This document shows, one piece after another, positions 51,606 to 59,942 of a stretch of DNA of 59,942 nucleotides; within the stretch, counting starts at the first letter, position 1, and every line of letters starts with the position of its first letter. Below the pieces are notes generated by a model. That model made no database searches. It saw nothing but the letters and a program-made list of their open reading frames with translations, and was not told where the DNA came from. The position numbers were made by a program, and so were the translations under genes. This DNA comes from Seminavis robusta (taxonomy: Eukaryota > Bacillariophyta > Bacillariophyceae > Naviculales > Naviculaceae). The stretch spans positions 1 through 59,942 of the forward strand of contig CAICTM010000555.1 in assembly GCA_903772945.1 (NCBI GenBank), written 5' to 3'.

Positions 51606-53702
51606 TTACAACCGGGTGATGTCTCTTCCAAACACAGACGACTTGATCCAGTCAAAGGTTACCAGGACACGATTGCGGGTTGCAACTTGTTTCACCAAAT
51701 ACACTGATCGCCAGAGAAGGAACCCAATTGATCCAGCTTTGGACACAACCGAGACTTCTCCGACCTGAACCTGGCTGAGTGCTTCTCCACCCCCTAGATA
51801 AGCCAACAGTCCAAGGTTCAGGAAGGTAAATGGAGGCGAGTTCTCGATTCCTCGGAATTGGAGCCAACTGTTCAAGACAGGGTCATAGAAAACATTGGTA
51901 GACGAGTTCGAATCGGCGGGAAACACAACGTGAGGGGGTGTGGCAGTTAAGTTGTAGTTTCGACAGAGATTTCGAGCCACAAATGCTCCTTGCTGTCCCG
52001 CAACCTGCGCAGTGGAAGGCAGCAGACGTGACTGCCCATCTGGAGATTGCCAGTCATCACTCATCTCTTGGGCAGCCGCATCGCCCAATACCAGAACTGA
52101 ACCCAACAACGAAGGGTCTTTCATGGCGGGACGCATCCACCGATCAACCTTGATTCTGCCATCGGGATTCCTTGCTTCGGGAGGAAGCTGCTTCAGCAGG
52201 GTTTCGCAGAATCCCACTGGTGCTGTCCCTGCACACCAAACAGTCAACCCAATGGGGACCTCGATTTCTTCCCGTTCCGCCGTTAGTTTTCCGTCTTGAT
52301 CAAATTGTTTGACACTGAGAGTTGCTGATTTTTCAGTAACTTGCTGCACCCTTGTGTTCAAGTACACCTCTACTCCCTTGGCCCGCAACGATGCTAGGGC
52401 TTGGGCAGGCAGGGGGTCTTCGAACTGGGGGACTAGATCGGGCCCACCATGAGCCAAGACCACTCGCGTGTGATTGGCCAACTTGGGGTACGTGCCCTTG
52501 TGCTCACGGGTGATATCCTGAAACAAATCACACAGCTCTCCGGCAAGTTCCACTCCGGTGGGTCCACCACCTGCAATGAGAAATGTCACTCGTCGCGTCC
52601 TTTCGGCCAACGTGCCGGGATCGTTACCCGACGAGATATCGGGCCGAGAAGCATATTCAAAGCACTCCCCAACGGCCGTTCGCAACTTTCTGGCATCGTC
52701 CGTTGTCTTGAGACCCAAGGCATATTTCCTTGCACCGGGAACAATACCGTCGTTGACTTTGGATCCCACCGAGACGACGATATGATCATAACTGAGTTGG
52801 ATGGTGGGTGATTCTTGGTTGTCATCGGTTGTGGTGGTCAAAAGAGGGTTCAACTTGACTGTGACCGTCTTGTTGTTCACATTAATGTCGGTGGCTTTGC
52901 CTTCTATATATTCATGAATCATGGGATTGGCAGCCCTGACCGCTTCCGTCATGCTTCTGTACTCGACAGTGCCCACACTGGCGGATGCCAACATGGGTGT
53001 AAAGACAAAATGATTGGAAGGACTGACCACAATGATGCGCAATTTTTGGTTGTCGGCCACCTTCATGAGGGCATGTGCCGCCCATCCGCTGCCCAATATG
53101 ACAATGGTTTTGCGAGTCACATCTTCTTCGGGTGTCAGGACAGCAGCTCCCTTTTCATAGGCCAATCGACGCAAATGCACAAAGGCATCTTCGGCCGTAT
53201 CCCAAGTGCGTTCCAAGAGTACATCCAGAGGAATTCCAGGTTTGGCGAGAGCTTCGGCTTGGCGAAAATTCTTCCAAACTCGCAGTTCTGACGTAACTTG
53301 GCGCATTACGGGATCTTGTTCCATGAGGGATCGGTTGGCACCCAACATGACAAGATCCGAAAGAGAGACCAAGTCGTCCATGCCTTCATTGTTGTTGTCA
53401 TTGACAACATCCAATTCTGGAGGGGTATTCTCTTCAAACAGTTTCCGAATGTAATCTTCCTCGCTTTTCTCGTCGTCGTTATCACCATCATCATGATTGT
53501 CAGTGGAAGATGTGGTCTTGGAGTCTTCAGTAGTGGAGTAGAGGCGGGTTATTGCCGCAAAAGAAGTAGGATTTTGACCCATAGATACCATTTTTCTAAC
53601 CATGAGAGCCGTGGGAGAAAAAGCGTTCGTGGTCAGCCCGTCTCTTGTCAGCATCGTCAGAGTGGCCAATGCCACTGTTATCAGCTTGCCAGTGATATTC
53701 AT
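51606..53702 (-). CDS. Type II NAD(P)H dehydrogenase (NDH-2), plastid-targeted form
   Basis: A 698-aa single-exon flavoprotein. The N-terminus has a hydrophobic signal peptide and TNAFSPT near 25-31, an ASAF-like motif, so plastid import is predicted rather than mitochondrial. After a disordered acidic stretch, the first dinucleotide fold has GSGWAAHAL near 200 and the second has IAGGGPTGVELAGEL near 371-385. VLGDAAAQ (about 535) is the FAD motif. AQVAGQQGAFVARN (about 562-575) is the quinone-site motif of the family. NDH-2 oxidises NAD(P)H and reduces a quinone without pumping protons. In a plastid this would feed the plastoquinone pool (chlororespiration) or make phylloquinone, as NDC1 does in plants. 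Confidence 0.9.
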   Translation of the reverse strand: MNITGKLITVALATLTMLTRDGLTTNAFSPTALMVRKMVSMGQNPTSFAAITRLYSTTEDSKTTSSTDNHDDGDNDDEKSEEDYIRKLFEENTPPELDVVNDNNNEGMDDLVSLSDLVMLGANRSLMEQDPVMRQVTSELRVWKNFRQAEALAKPGIPLDVLLERTWDTAEDAFVHLRRLAYEKGAAVLTPEEDVTRKTIVILGSGWAAHALMKVADNQKLRIIVVSPSNHFVFTPMLASASVGTVEYRSMTEAVRAANPMIHEYIEGKATDINVNNKTVTVKLNPLLTTTTDDNQESPTIQLSYDHIVVSVGSKVNDGIVPGARKYALGLKTTDDARKLRTAVGECFEYASRPDISSGNDPGTLAERTRRVTFLIAGGGPTGVELAGELCDLFQDITREHKGTYPKLANHTRVVLAHGGPDLVPQFEDPLPAQALASLRAKGVEVYLNTRVQQVTEKSATLSVKQFDQDGKLTAEREEIEVPIGLTVWCAGTAPVGFCETLLKQLPPEARNPDGRIKVDRWMRPAMKDPSLLGSVLVLGDAAAQEMSDDWQSPDGQSRLLPSTAQVAGQQGAFVARNLCRNYNLTATPPHVVFPADSNSSTNVFYDPVLNSWLQFRGIENSPPFTFLNLGLLAYLGGGEALSQVQVGEVSVVSKAGSIGFLLWRSVYLVKQVATRNRVLVTFDWIKSSVFGRDITRL

Positions 53703-54496
53703 TTTCTCTGCTTCGCTTCAGGTGGAGTTCAGTATTGTGACTTCTTCAGGTCGGGGAGAAACAGCTAACTGATGTTGGAACGAGGGAAAGCGAAGGTTGC
53801 GCTGACGAATTCACAGGGAAGTCTAGCTACGGTAGCCATCAACAAGATATCTGTAGCAATCCACAATCTATCAAGCCATCAGCAGCAACTAAAAAATGCG
53901 GAGTGGCAATCCAAATTGCATCAAGGGATCGTATCTGAAGAGGAATTTGTTCTTTCCAGCTGTGCCGCTTCTGAAGATGGCAAAATGGAAACTCCGTGAG
54001 CTTCTTTCGCGGAAGTCTGGGATCTTCATTAGGGTTATGGAGTACGACGGGTTATATGCTCAATTTAGCAATTTATTAGGGTTATGAATGATACATACCG
54101 GTACCGGTACGTTGCACTGACGTTGGTTGGAGACGAACAAGAACATAATTTTCTTCTCTGCTTCAACTTGAAGACGCTGACATCACGTTTTTCTGTGTTC
54201 TTCAGGAGTTCCTGTTTGCTTTGGCGTTCCGATTTGCGAGAACATCAACCTTTCGGTTCTTTTTCTTTTGTGAGGTGTGTACCGGTACGTTCCATACCGT
54301 AAATTACGGACTAATAGAGCCTTGCATACTTCGTTAGTTTTCTAGTTTTTGTTGTGGTTGGATGCGGCTCTTCTCTCTGGTACGGTACTAGTAGGAGCTA
54401 GCTAGCAGGAAGTATACATATATAGGGTGGGTCAAGTATTATGTAGTTTTGGCAGGCAAGTGGCCGTGTGATGAGATCCACCCTCTATTGTAAACT
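53703..54496. other. Intergenic, palindrome-rich
   Basis: About 800 bases between the NDH-2 start and the ankyrin gene end. ACCGGTACCGGTACGT lies at about 54097-54112 and a related word at 54280-54300. No gene is supported. Confidence 0.45.
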
Positions 54497-56002
54497 CTAC
54501 TGGTCAGTCCTGGCACTACTTTCAGCCATCCTCTTGCTGTAGTCTGCCATGTCCTCCAAGTCGACCCATTTGGTAACCTTGCGCATAAAGTCAGCCTCAC
54601 GATCCAAAAAGTCACACCATTCTGACCAACGCTGCTTCGGGATGTAATCGAAAGGACCATAGCCTCTCTTATCTTTGACGAAAAGGAGCTCCGGGGAATT
54701 TTCCACAATTGTCTTGAAAATGTCAAACCGATCATTGTAGCTCCAGCAAGTGTCATGGAGCGGGGATCGGCCATAGTCGTCGCGGACACGCACCGTGACA
54801 CCACCTTCGTTCATGAGGAACTTGAGGAGCTTGTTCGAGGCACGGCGGCAGGCCAGATGCACTGTACTCTCTCCATGCTTGTTGCAAGATTGCAAAGTCC
54901 TTCCTTTCTTTAGCATGGATCGCATCCTGCCAAAGTCTTCACAACGAATAGCCAGCTCCATTTCCTTGGTATGAGCTTGAATATTGGCGTCCTTGACTTC
55001 CAAGAAGTAACCTTCCCACATGGGAGCCGGATAGGAATCAATCTTGTGATCCAGGATCACCGCAAGAGTGTCCCAGGGTCTTTGGGCAGCCTCATCGGTC
55101 TCGGTCTCGGCAGTTTCGTGTTGAGACGACTGCACAATCGTCAGTGGCTGCTTCCTCTTGTCACCAAACAACTTCTGCACCATTGGATCATCTTGGGCGA
55201 CCAAGCCAAGGTCTCCGCCGGCAATGGGAACGCACTTCTTGACGTCAGTCCCAACCGACAGTCCGTAGAGAGATCCCACCGAAGCCTGAAGCTGCGTTAG
55301 GGTGCTTTCAATATCCTCTTTCCCGTCGACCGCTTCGCTCTCATCGATGGACTTGGCCGACGTGTCCGCACCGAAGAAGCTTTCACGTCCGCAGCTCGAG
55401 TCATCCAGAAGAAGCTTGTCCAGTTGCTCTTTTTTGGATTCTACCGCAGCGCTAAGCCTGGTGACCACCATGCCTGGTACTTGGTTGCGGCGACCCACTC
55501 TCCTGGGTGACAGGCTGCGTGCGGAAAGCGACGTCTGCAATGTTGGCCTTGCACCGCCAGGGACAAATCGAAGAGATTCGGACCGAACGGTCAGAGTCGG
55601 CCTCTTTGGAGACAGACTCCGAAACGAAGACGAATGCGTGTTGAGAGTTGGCCTCGAGGAGTGAGCAGACCTTGAGTGAGCTGAGACAGTGAGGAGAGTT
55701 AGTTCTTCTTCCAATCCCTCGTTCTCTCCGTCATCCCAAGAGGAATCATCAGAGTCGTTGGAATCTCCGTCAGTGTGGCTTTCATCGTCACTGGCAGAAT
55801 CGTCTTCATCGTCAGACTCCACACCTGTGCTGTCAATGCTGTCAATGTCATCGTCCTCTCCACGTTCCTCACCCGCAGGGTCGATTTCCTTGTGATACTT
55901 GTCAAGTGTTGATGTGGTAGCACCGGACACCGTTGCCGGTGATTGCTTCATGGTGTCAAGAATGATGCTAGTGGGATAAAGATGGCGTAGTTCAGTGTTC
56001 AT
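54497..56002 (-). CDS. Ankyrin-repeat protein, diatom-type
   Basis: A 501-aa protein. Residues 1-200 are disordered, with Asp/Ser-rich and Ser/Arg-rich parts (RPTL-type units recur: HSSRPTLNTHSSSFRSLSP and similar, three times). The C-terminal 180 residues hold three ankyrin units: ELAIRCEDFGRMRSMLKKG, then GESTVHLACRRASNKLLKFL, and DDYGRSPLHDTCWSYNDRFD. A final KDKRGYGPFDYIPKQRWSEW segment follows. The HDTCW variant of ankyrin and the closing W-rich block recur in a diatom-wide family (recollection). No membrane segment or presequence is seen. It is likely a cytosolic or nuclear protein-binding factor; the partner is unknown. Confidence 0.82.
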   Translation of the reverse strand: MNTELRHLYPTSIILDTMKQSPATVSGATTSTLDKYHKEIDPAGEERGEDDDIDSIDSTGVESDDEDDSASDDESHTDGDSNDSDDSSWDDGENEGLEEELTLLTVSAHSRSAHSSRPTLNTHSSSFRSLSPKRPTLTVRSESLRFVPGGARPTLQTSLSARSLSPRRVGRRNQVPGMVVTRLSAAVESKKEQLDKLLLDDSSCGRESFFGADTSAKSIDESEAVDGKEDIESTLTQLQASVGSLYGLSVGTDVKKCVPIAGGDLGLVAQDDPMVQKLFGDKRKQPLTIVQSSQHETAETETDEAAQRPWDTLAVILDHKIDSYPAPMWEGYFLEVKDANIQAHTKEMELAIRCEDFGRMRSMLKKGRTLQSCNKHGESTVHLACRRASNKLLKFLMNEGGVTVRVRDDYGRSPLHDTCWSYNDRFDIFKTIVENSPELLFVKDKRGYGPFDYIPKQRWSEWCDFLDREADFMRKVTKWVDLEDMADYSKRMAESSARTDQ

Positions 56003-59000
56003 GTTTCTTTGATTTTAAAAAAGTGAAGGTATTCTGATTTTATGGCTGAACGACCGTCAGCTGAAGCAAAATGAACTGAAATTGCTGGTAGCTCGGGGCT
56101 ATTGATGCAGCTTTCTGACCCAGACCGACCAATACTCTAGTGCTTGGGCCACCCAATCGTTTGCTTCACTCACTGGACTCAGACTCGACTCGACTACTAG
56201 CCAGCCCGGCTCTAGGCAGCAGTACTCTAGCTAGCTAGAGTATAGGAGAAGTCAGGCCATTTTTTGCTCGACCACCGCAACGTTTCATAGTTCCTATGGA
56301 GTGCTGAGTGAAGCTCTCCAGAACCTTCTACTGGAGATGGCTACTTCAAGAATTGAACCATTTCAGAATCATTTACGAGTATTTTGTAGTCATACAGTAC
56401 TGTAGCTGTGCTTTGGCAGCGCTGCTCTGTACTGCCTCCCTACTCCCCACATCCTCACCATTGGGAGCCACGTGAAATTGCCACTGGATTTCGAGATCTC
56501 TACGCTCTGTCCAATCACTTTCTTATCCAATGCTATTGGACGAATGCTGACAGAACGCAGCTGGGCCTGTTTATTGCACTTGCCAGCTCCCAGGCACATG
56601 GCAATTACTCAGTACTAGTACAGAATACAGCTGGTTCCATATGATTCCTTGGCAACTCCTCTTATACTCTAGAGTAAGTGTCGTCGATTGACATTAACAA
56701 CTTGACTCTCCACCAGAATTTGAAGATCTACAGTAGTCTACAACTATAACGGTGGGGCGGAATTGGAAACCGAGTACCACAACTACTAGCTAGTATTTTA
56801 AACAGCTATTACCGGTTGCTAGTACTATTATTTAAAAAATACAAAATAGATGTAGCCAGCTTGAAAAATCACACATGACATGTAGGTCTACATGAAGAAC
56901 GTAGGCTCATTGCATTGCCCTCCTCTTTCTCACACGAGCAAGTCTTTGCTTGAGATCAACGAAGATACTGGTATGGCTGTGCAGCCTGTAGTTGGCTTCT
57001 TTTCCCAGTCCATATTCTCTCCACAAATGCAGCAAAAAGTTCGAGTGCTAACTTACTGTGTTCGACAGAGGAGCCAATCCACTCTGCCAAGGAATTCTGG
57101 TTGCATACTCACAGATTGCAGGGGAAAAGCACGGGTAGAGTCAAGTCTGGTGGGGCACGCATCAAGCTACCTTTGCTCAGGCGAATGCTGAGCCCGCTGA
57201 GAATGTTGCTTTCGTCTCTGGCTGCCTTCTATCCACCGGCATCCTCTAATGACGGCGAGGCCAAAGGCCAAGCGCTGCTTAATATACATGTAATGGTAAC
57301 CAAAGTGCAAGCATTTGGAGCCTTGAAGTTTGCAGTAATGGATAGTCTTGCTGGAACCAATGACGATCTCCATCCAGCCTAGCAAAGCCCAGAAGCAAAC
57401 CATTTGCACGCCCCCGTACTACCGTAGGACAAAATGTGAACCGTGCAAGACGGTTGTCGTTGCCAGCTGGGTAGGTATCCAGGTAGCAGAACTATTAGTA
57501 CCAACTTGGCACTACAGGCAGCCGCTGAGAAACTACATGACCCAGTACAATCATGCAACTCACATTAGGAACCACAACCCTCTCAAGCTTGATGCAGCTT
57601 CAACGGTTCTCAACAAAACAATTCTCAGTTCTTCTAGGTACGGAATGTCCACCCTCCTTGGCAAATCAAAAAGAACCAAAGAACCAGTAATGGCCGAAGT
57701 TCAAAGGGATGTGAAGTACCTGGTACCACCACAATACGCAGTTTCATTCCTCTGCGTTCATATCAGCAAGATTGGGGCTCAATCGTCCAAATTGAAAGGG
57801 AGAGCGGAAAAAGATGGTGACAACCAACGTCCTGTATGCCCACTTTGCAGAGCACTAGCTATAATACCACCGGTAGCTAGACCGTCACCAGAGAGCCAAT
57901 TTTCCTCGCTCCCATCCACTCCGAAATCTGTGAGGTTTCCAAATCCTTTGCGGCTTCCATTTTGGTGTTTGGGTACCGGCAGCGTAGCTCCCACCCGATC
58001 GAATCAAATTGAATTGAATCGAATCAATTCGAATCATTGTCAGCGAAACAAATTTGGAAATTTCGTCACTGTTGATTCTGATTCTGACTCGATTCGATTC
58101 AATCGACTCGACTAGTACTGTACCGGTCCAGTAGACTACCCGTCAGCAGTGTTCTTGAGGTGTTCTGAATACAGGCGAATATCGCGCGAGAAGTCCAATC
58201 ACTAACGCAATGTCGCGCCTTACGTTGGCTCCCGTATGGACTTTCAGACATGCATGGGGCATTAAGGCACAATGAACACTTACTTTTGCTTCTTTGCCAC
58301 TGTGAGAGTACTGTAGCAATCATTCCCTAGTGGTTATTCACGAGAGAACCTGGTTCCGTGTCATTGGTTTGAAAACTTTAAGTAAATTGTCATTGGCATC
58401 ACTAGTTGTCTCAACATGTGTTCAACTCGACTAGCAGTCCCACTTCCTTCGCTTCCTATAAGTAAAACTAGTACTCATAAGGCGGTGTGATGAGGCTTAA
58501 TAGCTATTTAAGCAGGGAAATCAGACTACAAAATGTGAGATGCTCTAGAAGGCTTCGGTGCCAAGTGATGGACAGTCCGTCGAGAAATCCGGCCCGCTCG
58601 ACAAAGATCAATGAGATAATAGGGGTGTCCAAGGCTCGACAAAAAGAGATAAGAGGCTAACCAAATCTGAATCAATCATATGGCAACCAACGATATGAAA
58701 ACGATTGTGATAACAAAGGCGCTTGGGCAAAAATGGGTCAATAAGCGGATGAAACTAGGTCGAACCAGTCCGGTAAGACAAGTGACTAACTGTCCCACGA
58801 GGGTTCGCAACTTCGTCCGACAAGCCCACACTAAAGGGCAATTTGACCGATACCCAAACATGTTTCAGCTTCGCCGCCGAGGGAAGCATCTGCGTACCGG
58901 TAGCCCACAAGACTGCATGACGTAACAGCACTCTCGTAAGCTGTACTAGTTCCTGCGATCTTTTACGTCCGAGGACATTTGTGACCGCTTCTAGCCACCG

Positions 59001-59942
59001 GTAGCTTTCTCCAAAAATGTACCGCTCAGAGCTCGAGTACCGCTTTGACGCACGAACATGTTGTCTCTCATAATTTCTCATCCTTTGCCACCAAGGACGA
59101 AATTATCTTCGAGACGATTACCAACCTTCCGTTGTTGAAGATCGGCTCCCTTGATGTTTGTTGCTCTTGGTAGCTAACAAACAAACAAGGAAAGCTGATA
59201 CGATGGTGACTCCATGGGGCCTTGGCCGCCGCGGCACACCGGTAAAATGAAGACGCTCTCTTCGGAGAATGAATATCTAGCAATCTATTGTTGGAGAATT
59301 GGCGGTATGCTACCTTTTTTTGTAAAGAAGACTTTGACAAGCCGATGGCTCTGTTTGTCAATTGCAAGCTGCTTTAATTCTTGGATTTGTGAAAAGACTA
59401 CTGGAGCGAATGGTTCCAAGGACAATACTGGAAATCTTGCCAACAGTTTGGCCTACTTTTTCTTCCATGTTATCATGTTTGGCTCTTCCTATTTTTCGAC
59501 CTCCGTACCCGAAAGTGGTAGTGTGGAGGGGAAAAGAGTCAAGTTTGTTGATGTGATGAAGGCTTTGGGAGGAGATACCATACACACTACACGACTACAA
59601 GCATTTATATATGTGATACATGTGGACAATGACGGACCAAAAGCTGCCATCCTCTTCGGGGTGGTGCCTGAAGGGGATATCCCGCAGCTTTTGGCCGTGG
59701 TTTCATGTTTGTGTATTTGTTGGAGTGTATGTGTGATTCCAGACCAAGAAGACGACAAGCACACAAGATGGACAGTGTTGTTGGAGGTATATTTGTGAAG
59801 GGGTGTGATGTTTATTGAAGAGACGGAGAAGAACAATTGTGATTTGTGATCGAGCGGAATGTTCTGTTTGAGACTTTGGAGAGTGCTGGTTCACGAGGTT
59901 GGAGGGGACTGGTGATTCATTCAATCAACCTTTTGATTATCA
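56003..59942. other. Terminal region without a recognised gene
   Basis: About 3.9 kb. It contains the GANTC-type array at 57997-58113 and many CTAG/GTAC words. Frames of 195-255 codons at 57360-58115 and 59214-59798 on the plus strand have no domain, no consistent composition and no homologous partner in the window; the first runs into the simple repeat. I do not call them genes. Confidence 0.45.
57997..58113. repeat. Degenerate GANTC-based simple repeat, second array
   Basis: GAATC words dominate the left half and GATTC/GACTC words the right half, so the array is close to an inverted repeat. A roughly 40-base unrelated spacer sits between the halves (near 58035-58070). I count about ten GANTC sites. 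It resembles the array at 5425-5548. Confidence 0.7.

Noticed and set aside
57360..58115. Plus-strand frame of about 250 codons
   Set aside because: The N-terminal extension lacks an ATG, composition is random-like and the last part is the translated GANTC repeat.
59214..59798. Plus-strand 194-codon frame near the window end
   Set aside because: Contains scattered hydrophobic runs but no recognisable domain; left unannotated.
1..59942. CRISPR array, prokaryotic operon or integrated virus
   Set aside because: No regularly spaced identical repeats with unique spacers, no polycistronic spacing, and no capsid, terminase or viral polymerase genes.

Overview
The window looks like nuclear DNA of a diatom, probably a raphid pennate type. 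The genes carry short GT-AG introns (79-150 bp). Several proteins start with a signal peptide followed by an aromatic residue in an ASAF-like context (NAF, VAF, LGW), which is the diatom route into a plastid bounded by four membranes. The families present (V-ATPase, DNA polymerase iota, RING-H2, NDH-2, ankyrin and RNI-like proteins) are eukaryotic. I cannot name the species. Genes are spaced 0.2-4 kb apart on both strands. Intergenic DNA is crowded with self-complementary words (CTAG, GTAC, ACCGGT) that are scarce in the coding regions.

Layout. 0-8 kb: an acidic membrane protein (-), a single-pass secretory-pathway protein kinase-like protein (+), a coiled-coil protein of a family also seen at 22-25 kb (-), and a 603-aa protein of unknown function with a retroelement-like basic tail (+). 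8.5-12.4 kb: a two-exon P-loop ATPase with a long helical-repeat region (-). 13-22 kb: an ankyrin protein with CPW repeats (+), a thylakoid-lumen candidate (-), a three-exon GRK-type kinase ending in a CaaX box (-), and a three-exon Y-family polymerase iota (+). 22.5-32.3 kb: a second coiled-coil family member (-), then two paralogous YqgF/RuvX-like proteins pointing away from each other across about 3.3 kb. 33.6-38 kb: a second P-loop ATPase, this one with a C-terminal DEP domain (+). Downstream of it lies one copy of a roughly 350-bp direct repeat; the other copy follows the second YqgF-like gene. 38.8-42.2 kb: a RING-H2 membrane protein (-), two tRNA-like units each with an intervening sequence, and a plastid-targeted coiled-coil protein (-). 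43-47 kb: a tail-anchored RNI/LRR-like protein (+) and V-ATPase subunit H (-). 47-56 kb: a decayed Pro/Gly/Thr-rich repeat tract, a plastid protein with a UBA-like segment (-), an HtrA/Deg protease with a reading-frame break (+), a plastid-type NDH-2 (-) and an ankyrin protein (-). From 56 kb to the end I see no gene I can defend.

There is no operon-like system. The strongest themes are three dispersed paralogue pairs within 38 kb (coiled-coil, YqgF-like, P-loop ATPase) and four or five plastid-directed proteins, two of which share a roughly 300-bp divergent promoter region. The observations most worth checking are the HtrA frame break, the YqgF-like pair, the direct repeats, the interrupted tRNA-like units, the lumenal kinase with altered catalytic motifs and the coiled-coil family with a shared N-terminal signature.
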